Shown here: piece after piece, positions 1 to 6,356 of the stretch
Numbering within the stretch: position 1 is the stretch's first letter
How the letters are laid out: every line of letters begins with the position of its first letter
Source: Desulfotignum sp.
GTDB lineage: Bacteria > Desulfobacterota > Desulfobacteria > Desulfobacterales > Desulfobacteraceae
DNA: 6,380 nt
Reading direction: 5' to 3'
Assembly (NCBI GenBank): GCA_021737445.1
Contig: JAIPDY010000195.1
Coordinates: 1-6,380 of the forward strand
The notes under the pieces: generated by a model
Seen by the model: the letters and a program-made list of their open reading frames with translations, nothing else
Database searches by the model: none
What the model was told of the DNA's origin: nothing
Program-made: the position numbers and the translations under genes

Positions 1-1538
1 CTCACGAGGATCTCTCCGGGTGCATAATACCAGGTCAGCCAGGGTTTTCCCTGCCGATATTCCACCAGAGTCGCCAGGTTTCCGTTTTCATCATAGATCT
101 CAACAACATCCATGAAGCCGTCCAGATTTTCATCCATCTCCTTGCACCGCAGGGTGCTGTCTTTGAAAAAGGATCGGATATCAGTCATTTCATCCTTGTT
201 GAGATCCTGTGATACAATCATGGTCCATTTTGGATCATCATATTTCTGGGTGGTGTCAAAATATCCGTCAAAACCGGTGTCGCGCACCAGGAGGATTTTC
301 TGGCCGTTTTCATAAACCACCTTCAAATCCACTTTGCCGTCCGTGTTTTCATCCTTTTCCACCCGAGAAAGTGTGTCATCGGTATAGTACTGCCAGGTGT
401 CCGGCTGTCCGTCAAAATCGGTGTCGCTGATCAGGCGTTCCTTTTGCAGGTTGTTATTGAAAAATACCTGAACATCCGGGGTGCTGTCCCGGTTTTTGTC
501 GATCAGGTTTTTTACAATCCGGTTGTTTTCCATCAAAGACATGGTTTCAAAAAAACCATCCCCGTCATGGTCGTGATCCACCTTGTAAAGTGAGCCGGAC
601 CGGTAATGTCTGATCCGGTCGATGTGTCCGTTCCCGTTGGTGTCTTCCCGGGTCCGGTTCACCTGGCCGGTGTCGTCGAAATCAGCAAAAAAATCAGGTG
701 TGCCGTCAAAATCTGTGTCTTTTTCCCGGGAATTGACCGTGCCGTTGACAAACCAGGTCTTGACATCAAAGTTTCCGTCAAAACTGGTATCCTGCTTCTG
801 TTCAACCGGCAGGTCGTTTTTAAACCAGGTGATATCATCTGCTTTGCCGTCTTTGTTCATATCCCGGTGCCGGGTTTTGATTTTGCCGTCGGTAAAATAA
901 AGGGTGGTCTGAAATTTATTTTTACCAAAAGGTTCTTTCATCAGTTTTTCGATCTGTCTCTTACTGTCAAAAAACAGGAGCCGGTCCAGTGTGCCGTCGC
1001 CATTGTCATCAATTTCCTGTCTGACGGGCAGCTGGTTTTCATAGAAGGTCCGGACATTGGCTGTGCCATCGGCGCTGGTATCTTTTGTGGAGGAGGCAAG
1101 GGTGCCATTTTTAAAATAAAAAATTGTATCAAACTGCCGGTCCCCGGTGGAGTCCTTTTGGATTTTTTGTATCTGTTCCTGTGCATCAAACAAAGAGATC
1201 TGGGTCAGTTTTTCCTCCGGGCCGTACCTTTCCTGGCGGAATCGTTTTTCCCGGTCAAAAAAATCAATGCAGTCCCATTTGCGGTCCTTGGTTGTATCGC
1301 GCATAATTTTGACAAGTGTGCCCTTGTCATACAGCTGGTGTTTTTCAAAAAACCCGTCCTGGTCATGGTCCACTTCAACCCGCATAATTGTGCCGGCATT
1401 GTCATAGATCACCACCTGATCATTTATGCCGTCCCTGTTCATATCATTTTCCACCCGTTTTTCGGCCATGGCCGGCCACGGACCCAGCCAGCAGGCTGCC
1501 ATGGTGATGCACAGGCAGATGAGTTTGTTTGGTTTCAT
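1..1538 (-). CDS. Secreted protein of tandem 24-residue Asp-rich (DxDxDG-type) repeats, 3' end outside window
   Basis: An open minus-strand frame runs without a stop from the ATG at 1538-1536 off the left edge, giving 512 visible codons. The N-terminus (MKPNK, then hydrophobic LICLCITMAACWLG, then PAMA before EKR) looks like a signal peptide with a type I site after residue 25. MAAC at 13-16 is only a poor lipobox. Residues 32-493 are 19 units of 24-25 residues, most opening with D-x-[DNST]-x-D-G-x-x-D, followed by an aromatic pair and often a [NDK]-G turn. The acidic loop resembles calcium-binding loops of EF-hand, thrombospondin type 3 and FG-GAP/integrin repeats; the aromatic/NG half recalls MORN- or YwqK-like hairpins. 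No enzymatic domain is visible. An in-frame ATG at 1547 would add three residues (MCC); neither start has a strong Shine-Dalgarno. The protein is probably periplasmic or cell-surface and may bind calcium, but its function is unknown. It is transcribed divergently from the uptake operon, which may be coincidental. Confidence 0.88.
   Translation of the reverse strand, partial: MKPNKLICLCITMAACWLGPWPAMAEKRVENDMNRDGINDQVVIYDNAGTIMRVEVDHDQDGFFEKHQLYDKGTLVKIMRDTTKDRKWDCIDFFDREKRFRQERYGPEEKLTQISLFDAQEQIQKIQKDSTGDRQFDTIFYFKNGTLASSTKDTSADGTANVRTFYENQLPVRQEIDDNGDGTLDRLLFFDSKRQIEKLMKEPFGKNKFQTTLYFTDGKIKTRHRDMNKDGKADDITWFKNDLPVEQKQDTSFDGNFDVKTWFVNGTVNSREKDTDFDGTPDFFADFDDTGQVNRTREDTNGNGHIDRIRHYRSGSLYKVDHDHDGDGFFETMSLMENNRIVKNLIDKNRDSTPDVQVFFNNNLQKERLISDTDFDGQPDTWQYYTDDTLSRVEKDENTDGKVDLKVVYENGQKILLVRDTGFDGYFDTTQKYDDPKWTMIVSQDLNKDEMTDIRSFFKDSTLRCKEMDENLDGFMDVVEIYDENGNLATLVEYRQGKPWLTWYYAPGEILV
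60..1445 (-). repeat. 19 tandem 72-75 bp units encoding acidic calcium-loop repeats
   Basis: In protein numbering from the ATG at 1538, units start at residues 32, 57, 81, 105, 129, 153, 177, 202, 226, 250, 274, 299, 323, 347, 372, 396, 420, 445 and 469, ending at 493. Thirteen units are 24 residues and six (first, 7th, 11th, 14th, 17th and 19th) are 25, the extra residue mostly falling in the turn. Typical loops are DMNKDGKAD (226), DTDFDGTPD (274), DTDFDGQPD (372) and DENTDGKVD (396). The unit at 105 keeps the length and the hydrophobic pattern but has lost the acidic loop; the unit at 202 (EPFGKNKFQ) is also degenerate. DNA identity between units is low, so this is an old protein-level repeat, not a recent tandem duplication. 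Confidence 0.9.
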
Positions 1539-1580
1539 ACAGCACATCTTTTGGGTTATGGGGTTCCAGACATCCAATGA

Positions 1581-1607
1581 AATATAGTTTTTGGTTATTC
1601 TTGTCAA
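1581..1607 (-). promoter_or_regulatory. Probable sigma70-type promoter for the repeat-protein gene
   Basis: Reading the minus strand, a perfect -35 hexamer TTGACA (1607-1602) is followed after 15 bp by TATATT (1586-1581), a 5/6 match to the -10 consensus. The spacer is shorter than the preferred 17 bp. Transcription would start near 1574, leaving a leader of roughly 35 bases before the ATG at 1538. The position upstream of the signal-peptide gene supports the call. Confidence 0.5.
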
Positions 1608-1623
1608 CAAATTGAAAAATATT

Positions 1624-1691
1624 TTGTATAAATGACTTGAAATAACATTTAATAACTTTTTTCATTGATTTTTGACTGTAATAGCTATATT
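1624..1691 (+). promoter_or_regulatory. Candidate promoter/operator region of the receptor operon
   Basis: The stretch is strongly AT-rich. Two weak sigma70-like pairs can be drawn: TTGTAT (1624-1629) with TTTAAT (1648-1653) at 18 bp, and TTGATT (1665-1670) with TATATT (1686-1691) at 15 bp. Neither is convincing alone. A direct repeat AATAAC occurs at 1641-1646 and 1651-1656, exactly 10 bp apart, and an 8-bp palindrome ATAGCTAT lies at 1681-1688 over the second -10 candidate. These could be operator elements. No standard Fur box (GATAATGATAATCATTATC-like) is apparent, and there is no cobalamin-riboswitch-like leader. Confidence 0.3.
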
Positions 1692-1735
1692 GTGACCAAA
1701 TTTGAGACCAACAAAGGGAACGCAGTGAAATGAAA

Positions 1736-1744
1736 AAAGGAAGG
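1736..1744 (+). promoter_or_regulatory. Ribosome binding site deciding the receptor start
   Basis: The purine run AAAGGAAGG ends 3 bp before the ATG at 1748, with its first AGG about 7 bp away. That is better placed than the GGGAA lying about 11 bp before the upstream in-frame ATG at 1730. I therefore favour 1748 as the start; using 1730 would add six basic residues (MKKGRK) to the signal peptide n-region. Confidence 0.55.
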
Positions 1745-1747
1745 AAA

Positions 1748-3736
1748 ATGAAACACAAAGTATTGTATCTGGTTTGTGCGGTTTTATGGGTATGTCCGGG
1801 GTTGTCCCTTGCTGTGACAGCGGCAGCGGAACAAACAAAGCCCAAGACAACAACGGTCTACTCCCTCGGGGAGGTGGTTGTTTCAGCAGACAGCCCAAAG
1901 GATGGGCCCGTTAAAACCGTGGAGATTACGGCTGAAGACATTGAAAAAAGGCATGCCCTGACCCTGGCAAAAGCCCTGGAACTGCTGCCCGGGGTTGATA
2001 TCCGCAGGGGAGGACAAGGGATTCCCAGGGTCAACATCCGGGGCTTTCGAAGCCGGCACACCATCCTGCTGCTCAACGGCATTCCCATCAATTCCACTTA
2101 TGACAGCCAGTTTGATCCCAACATGATTTCCACTGAAAACATTGCAAAAATCAAGGTGTCCCACGGCGGTCATTCCGTGCTTTACGGCCAGGGAGGACTT
2201 GCCGGGGTCATCAATATCATAACCAAGCAGGGCACCAAAGGGTTTGGCGGTGATGTGTCAGGTGAGATGGATGAGCACGGCAACCATTACACCAAGCTCA
2301 ACATGGCAGGGGGAAAGGACAGGGTCAGTTTTTTTGCCGGGATCAACAACCATGATTCCGACGGGTTCCATCTGTCCGATAATTTTGATCCCACCACCAT
2401 GGAAAACGGCAATACCAGAGAAAACAGTGACAACCAGAGACTGAGCCTGTTCGGCAATCTGGTGTATCAGATCAATGATGACATGGAACTCGGTATCACA
2501 GTGGAAAAAACCACGGGCGAGTACGGCAACCCGCCCACCACCCTGGATGACAAAAAGGACCCGTTTTATAAAAAACCCAAATATGATCGGACCGAAGATT
2601 TTGATACCCTTTCCGGACAGGTGTCCATGGGATATGACCCGAAAGGTATGTTTGATTTCAGGGGTTGGGTGTTTGTCAACACCGGCGAACAGGAGAATGC
2701 CCGGTATGATGATGACACTTACAGCACCATGACAAAGAAAAACACCTTTACCAGCGATGATGAAACACAGATAAAAGGTGCCACCTTCCAGACCGGTGTT
2801 GACTTTGACACATACGGCAGGGCGGTTGTTTCGCTGTCCACTGAGGCCAGTGATTATACCTCCGACCTTCTGAATGTTGACAAGGACAACCAATCCCCGA
2901 CTTATTATTATTTCGATCACGGCCTGGACATGTATTCAGCGGCGTTGGAATACAATGTGCAGCTGTTTTCCAGACTTGAGATTCTTGCCGGTTACAGCCA
3001 CCATTGGCAGGCCAAAGATGCGGGCAGTGATGTGGACAAGGGAAGCTATATGGGCGGCTTGAGCTATGAGGTCACCGACAGCACCACGGTGCGGGCTTCC
3101 TATGCCAGAAAGGTCCGGTTTCCGGACATCAAACAGCTGTATGATCCAAAGTCCGGCAATGCAGATCTGGTTCCTGAGGAATCCAAAAATTATGAAGCCG
3201 GCGTCACCCAGCGACTGTTTCAGGACATGACCCTGGATCTGGCGGTGTTTAAAAGCGAAGTGTCCCAGTACATTGAAAAAAATGATGCCAGTGACCTGTA
3301 TGAAAATTATGAGTCTTATGATTTCAAAGGATTTGAAATTTACCTGTTCAAACCCTTTCTTGCCACCGGCACCATCGGCCTGGGATATTCCTTTCTGGAT
3401 ACCGAAGATGAATCCCCGGGCGCACAAAGAGATGAACTGCAGTACCGGCCGGAGCATAAATACACGCTGGATGTGGGGTATACATGGGATTTCGGCCTGA
3501 CAGCCCATGCAGACATTCTGCACACAGCTGACCAGTATTATTATTCTGATACCTTTGAAAAAGGCAAACTCAAGGACTATACCCTGGTCAATATCAAACT
3601 GGAGCAAAGGGTATATAAAAACACGGTATATGTGTATGTCGGGGTGGACAACCTCACCGATGAAAACTATGAAGAATCCTATGGCCTTCCCCAGGCGGGG
3701 CGGACCGGATATGCCGGACTCAGGATGAAATTTTGA
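1748..3736 (+). CDS. TonB-dependent outer-membrane receptor
   Basis: The gene encodes 662 residues from the preferred start, or 668 from the ATG at 1730. A signal peptide covers about residues 1-27 (basic MKHK, hydrophobic core, AAA before E28). GEVVVSAD at 41-48 fits a TonB box. A plug domain runs from about 50 to 160, with ELLPGVDIRRGG, the NIRGF motif at 96-100, LLLNGIPIN, and VLYGQGGLAGVINIITK from 144. The rest is a predicted 22-strand beta-barrel with alternating aromatic and polar residues, ending in the family's usual NLTDENYEESYG, then AGLRMKF with a terminal phenylalanine. Length and architecture are complete for the siderophore/cobalamin receptor group (BtuB/FepA/CirA-like). The receptor would import a scarce ligand across the outer membrane using TonB-ExbBD energy. 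The ligand cannot be told from sequence; the FecCD/FecE-type genes downstream suggest a metal chelate or corrinoid. The next gene begins 13 bp after the stop. Confidence 0.96.
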   Translation: MKHKVLYLVCAVLWVCPGLSLAVTAAAEQTKPKTTTVYSLGEVVVSADSPKDGPVKTVEITAEDIEKRHALTLAKALELLPGVDIRRGGQGIPRVNIRGFRSRHTILLLNGIPINSTYDSQFDPNMISTENIAKIKVSHGGHSVLYGQGGLAGVINIITKQGTKGFGGDVSGEMDEHGNHYTKLNMAGGKDRVSFFAGINNHDSDGFHLSDNFDPTTMENGNTRENSDNQRLSLFGNLVYQINDDMELGITVEKTTGEYGNPPTTLDDKKDPFYKKPKYDRTEDFDTLSGQVSMGYDPKGMFDFRGWVFVNTGEQENARYDDDTYSTMTKKNTFTSDDETQIKGATFQTGVDFDTYGRAVVSLSTEASDYTSDLLNVDKDNQSPTYYYFDHGLDMYSAALEYNVQLFSRLEILAGYSHHWQAKDAGSDVDKGSYMGGLSYEVTDSTTVRASYARKVRFPDIKQLYDPKSGNADLVPEESKNYEAGVTQRLFQDMTLDLAVFKSEVSQYIEKNDASDLYENYESYDFKGFEIYLFKPFLATGTIGLGYSFLDTEDESPGAQRDELQYRPEHKYTLDVGYTWDFGLTAHADILHTADQYYYSDTFEKGKLKDYTLVNIKLEQRVYKNTVYVYVGVDNLTDENYEESYGLPQAGRTGYAGLRMKF

Positions 3737-3749
3737 TGGAGAAAGATGA

Positions 3750-4499
3750 ATGAATTACATGGTCTGCATTGATGACACGGACATGCCCGGCACACGGGGT
3801 ACTGGATGGCTGGTGGAAGATCTGTGCAACATGCTGGCGGCAAAGAAACTGGCTGTTACCACGGCCATCAGCCGGCATCAGCTGTTTGTACACAAGGATA
3901 TTCCCTATACCTCCCATAATTCCGTCATGGGGTTTGAAATGACCCTGGTACAGGGAACCATTGATGGGGTGATGGCGCTGTTCAAAAAGTTTCTGGAAAC
4001 CCGGTCGGAGAAAGGATCTGACCCCGGCCTGTGTGTGGCGCAATTATCCCGGCCTTTGGACGGCAACCGTCTAATGGCGTTCGGCAAAGCCGCCAAACAG
4101 CAGGTGCTGACCAAATCCGATGCCTATGGTCTGGCCGCAAAAACCGGTGTCCATTTATCGGAACACGGCGGCACCGGCCAGGGTGTGGTGGGGGCGCTGG
4201 CCGGTATCGGGCTGCGGCTTTCAGGCAATGACGGCCGGTACAGGGGGTGGTACCACCTGGGCCGGCCCGGGGATATTGTCAGCGTGCAGGCCCTGTGTGC
4301 GTATCCGTTCGTGGATCAGCTGGTCACCGTGACCGGAGAGGTGCTGTCCCCGGATACCCGGGTGATGATGGGTTCGGAAAAAACAAAAACCGTGCGCCTG
4401 GACCACAAACAGGTGATTGTGGTGGCACCCTGTGAAGCGGATGCACGTCCCGGCATTGTTTTTCGGACCATAACCAAAAAGGAAGCAAAACAATATTGA
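3750..4499 (+). CDS. TiaS-like protein (N-terminal catalytic part of agmatinylcytidine synthetase family), role unknown
   Basis: The 249-residue product has no signal peptide or membrane segment, so it is likely cytoplasmic. Its motifs follow the order I recall from archaeal TiaS: CIDDTD at 6-11 with Thr18 nearby, DIPYTSHNSV at 50-59 (TiaS has IPYKTRGN), SDPGLCVA at 90-97 (TiaS has NPGAVFV), and HGGTGQGVVGALAGIG at 139-154 (TiaS has a GRGLIGALAAVG run). Thr18 falls at the same number as the autophosphorylated Thr18 of the A. fulgidus enzyme in an ungapped comparison from memory. The OB-fold and zinc-ribbon of TiaS, which serve tRNA binding, are absent; residues 170-249 are a beta-rich tail I do not recognise. 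TiaS makes agmatidine in archaeal tRNA-Ile, and bacteria use TilS instead, so tRNA modification is unlikely. The operon position suggests an ATP-dependent step on, or sensing of, the transported ligand (inference). The start follows GGAG at 3738-3741, 8 bp upstream. The stop overlaps the permease start. Confidence 0.82.
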   Translation: MNYMVCIDDTDMPGTRGTGWLVEDLCNMLAAKKLAVTTAISRHQLFVHKDIPYTSHNSVMGFEMTLVQGTIDGVMALFKKFLETRSEKGSDPGLCVAQLSRPLDGNRLMAFGKAAKQQVLTKSDAYGLAAKTGVHLSEHGGTGQGVVGALAGIGLRLSGNDGRYRGWYHLGRPGDIVSVQALCAYPFVDQLVTVTGEVLSPDTRVMMGSEKTKTVRLDHKQVIVVAPCEADARPGIVFRTITKKEAKQY

Positions 4500-5509
4500 A
4501 ATCCCTTCCCGGGCTTCGAACAGGCTTGTTTGTGCTGATTGCCGTTTTTCCGCTGTTGCTGGCCGTTTTTTCCATTTTCCTGGGCCGGTACCCCATATCG
4601 GTTCAGGAGATTGCCGCCCTTGCAGCCGACGTAATTACCGGCAGGGAGGTGGATCCCATCCATTTCAGTGTAATCGTGCATGTCCGGTTACCCCGTATCC
4701 TTCTGGGTGCGCTGGTGGGGGGCAGTCTGGCGGTGAGCGGGGCCGCTTTTCAGGGATTGTTCCGCAATCCCCTGGTCAGTTCCGGGATGCTGGGGGTCAG
4801 TTCCGGCGCAGGATTCGGGGCAGCCCTGGCCCTGATTCTGTGTGACCGGTATGTGTATGTGTATCCCTTTGCATTCGGGTTCGGGCTGCTGGCGGTGCTG
4901 TTGTGTTTTTTTATCGGCCGGTTCACCGCCTCCACCCATGCCATCACCCTGGTGCTGGGCGGAGTGATTGTGGGATCGATTTTTTCCGCGCTGGTATCTT
5001 TGCTCAAGTATCTGGCTGATCCCTATGACGATCTGCCGGCCATTGTGTTCTGGCTCATGGGAAGTCTGTCCCGGGCGGCATATGATCAGATTCTCACCGC
5101 CGGTATCCCCATGGCCGCCGGATCCATGGGCCTGATGATCATCCGCTGGCGGTTGAATGTGCTGGCCATGGGTGACAGGGAAGCCCATTCCCTGGGCCTC
5201 AATGTCCATGCCAACCGGATATTCATCATCGTCTGCGCCACCCTGGCAACCGCCGGTGCCGTTTGTGTCAGCGGTGTCATCGGATGGGTGGGACTGGTGG
5301 TTCCCCACATGGGAAGGATGCTGATGGGAAACAACAACCGGGATCTGATACCGGTGGCATTCTGCATGGGGGCGGCATTCCTGATCCTGGTGGATGATCT
5401 CAGCCGTCTGATGAGCACCAGTGAAATGCCCCTGGGGATTTTGACCTCACTTCTGGGAGGCCCGTTTTTTATTTACCTGCTCAGAAAGACAAAGGGCCGG
5501 GAATGGTAG
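4496..5509 (+). CDS. FecCD/BtuC-family ABC transporter permease
   Basis: The protein has 337 residues, the full family length, and about ten predicted transmembrane helices. Family hallmarks are VRLPR at 63-67, the GAAFQGLFRNPL segment at 82-93 followed by a Gly/Ser-rich helix start, GDREAHSLGL from 226 (the coupling region that contacts the ATPase), GVIGWVGLVVPH at 260-271, and a C-terminal SEMPLGILTSLLGGPFF segment. It forms the inner-membrane channel, normally a homodimer, of importers for iron-siderophore, haem or cobalamin. The start is a TTG overlapping the previous stop (TTGA, 4496-4499), with AAAAAGGAAG ending 10 bp upstream; no ATG lies nearby in frame. Only one permease is present, which fits a BtuC/HmuU-type homodimer. 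The substrate is undetermined. Confidence 0.96.
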   Translation: MKSLPGLRTGLFVLIAVFPLLLAVFSIFLGRYPISVQEIAALAADVITGREVDPIHFSVIVHVRLPRILLGALVGGSLAVSGAAFQGLFRNPLVSSGMLGVSSGAGFGAALALILCDRYVYVYPFAFGFGLLAVLLCFFIGRFTASTHAITLVLGGVIVGSIFSALVSLLKYLADPYDDLPAIVFWLMGSLSRAAYDQILTAGIPMAAGSMGLMIIRWRLNVLAMGDREAHSLGLNVHANRIFIIVCATLATAGAVCVSGVIGWVGLVVPHMGRMLMGNNNRDLIPVAFCMGAAFLILVDDLSRLMSTSEMPLGILTSLLGGPFFIYLLRKTKGREW

Positions 5510-6300
5510 GGAGAACCGATAAAAACAACACCCTTGTCGAAATAAGGGATGGGGCGTTTTCCTTTGGACAGACCCTGATTTTCAAACAGGTGAACCTGCA
5601 GATTGCAAAAGGAGAAATTTTCTGCCTGCTGGGGCCCAACGGCTGCGGAAAAACCACCCTGATAGACTGTGTGCTGGGCATCCTTCGGCTGGACCGCGGC
5701 CGTATCTTATTGAAGGGCCGGCCCTGGACCGGGCGTTCCCCCCGGGCAACCGCACAGGTTATGGCATATGTCCCCCAGCGGCATGACCGGCATTTTGCTT
5801 TTTCCGTTCTGGATCTGCTGCTGATGGGCAGAACCCCCTATACGCCGTTTTACGGGGCACCGGGCAGGCTTGACATTGACAAGGCAAAAAAAATCCTGGA
5901 TATGTTCGGCCTGTCCCATCTCATGCACCGGGACTACACCCTTCTGAGCGGCGGCGAAACCCAGCTGGTGATGATCATGCGGGCCCTGATCCAGGATACC
6001 CCGGTCATAATAATGGATGAGCCCACATCCCACCTGGATTTCAGGCATGAACTCATGGTGCTGGAGACCCTGGTCCGCCTGGTCAGAGAGCGGCACCTGA
6101 CCCTGGTCATGGCCACCCATTTTCCCAACCATGCCTTTTATTTTGAAAATGCCGGCATTCCAGTTTCCGTCAATTTCATGGGAAACCGGACAGTATATCC
6201 CGCTGGCAGGCCTTCTGATGCATTGACAGAGGCAAATCTGGCCCGGTTTTATCACATAGAAACCGCAGTGATGAGCCACACCCTGCCGGGAAAGGCATAA
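5503..6300 (+). CDS. FecE/BtuD-type ABC transporter ATP-binding protein
   Basis: The protein has 265 residues with every ATPase motif intact: Walker A GPNGCGKTT at 44-52, Q-loop YVPQ at 89-92, signature LSGGE at 148-152, Walker B VIIMDEP at 168-174, D-loop SHLD at 176-179, and the H-loop histidine H206 in MATHFPNHAF. The C-terminal GRPSDALTEANLARFYHIE segment is typical of iron-chelate and cobalamin importer ATPases. It powers the permease encoded just upstream, whose last seven bases it overlaps (ATG at 5503, permease TGA at 5507-5509); a GGGCCGGG run supplies only a poor ribosome site, so coupling is likely. The 12 residues ahead of the first beta strand are ordinary for the family. Confidence 0.97.
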   Translation: MVGRTDKNNTLVEIRDGAFSFGQTLIFKQVNLQIAKGEIFCLLGPNGCGKTTLIDCVLGILRLDRGRILLKGRPWTGRSPRATAQVMAYVPQRHDRHFAFSVLDLLLMGRTPYTPFYGAPGRLDIDKAKKILDMFGLSHLMHRDYTLLSGGETQLVMIMRALIQDTPVIIMDEPTSHLDFRHELMVLETLVRLVRERHLTLVMATHFPNHAFYFENAGIPVSVNFMGNRTVYPAGRPSDALTEANLARFYHIETAVMSHTLPGKA

Positions 6301-6356
6301 TGAAACAGATTGTTCCCATAAAAACCCTGGACAATGAACCAGAAACAAACCCATGA
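6300..6356 (+). CDS. Possible 18-codon micro-ORF linking the ATPase to the next gene
   Basis: An ATG at 6300-6302 overlaps the ATPase stop by one base (TAATG) and is preceded by GGGAAAGG at 6288-6295. It opens an 18-codon frame (MKQIVPIKTLDNEPETNP) that stops at 6354-6356, overlapping the next possible start as ATGA. The ribosome site here is better than that of the following ORF, so the micro-ORF may serve to pass ribosomes on. It could equally be chance, or the start of a gene broken by a frameshift. No similarity is recognised. Confidence 0.3.
   Translation: MKQIVPIKTLDNEPETNP

Noticed and set aside
1487..1505. Lipoprotein processing site (MAAC) in the repeat protein
   Set aside because: The residue three before the cysteine is Met rather than Leu/Val/Ile, and a better type I site (AMA before E26) follows.
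606..1580. A 324-codon plus-strand open frame opposite the repeat-protein gene
   Set aside because: It is the antisense shadow of the repeats. The minus frame has a signal peptide and a regular 24-residue repeat, whereas the plus frame gives a featureless mix with no ribosome site or family motif.
1665..1700. ModE-like operator half site around ATAGCTATATTG
   Set aside because: Only one half resembles the CGCTATATA-type site and no matching inverted half follows; nothing else in the window points to molybdate.
1539..1747. Cobalamin or other riboswitch upstream of the receptor
   Set aside because: The leader is short and AT-rich, without GC-rich stems or a recognisable B12-box, so the corrinoid hypothesis gets no support here.
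2258..3607. Two minus-strand open frames of about 220 codons inside the receptor gene
   Set aside because: Both lie wholly within a receptor with clear plug and barrel motifs and show no recognisable domain of their own.
4688..5308. Minus-strand 206-codon frame opposite the permease gene
   Set aside because: Its His/Gln/Gly-rich composition is the complement of hydrophobic codons on the plus strand; no motif or start signal is seen.
5707..6354. Minus-strand 215-codon frame opposite the ATPase gene
   Set aside because: The plus frame contains every ABC ATPase motif in order; the opposite frame is an overlap by chance.
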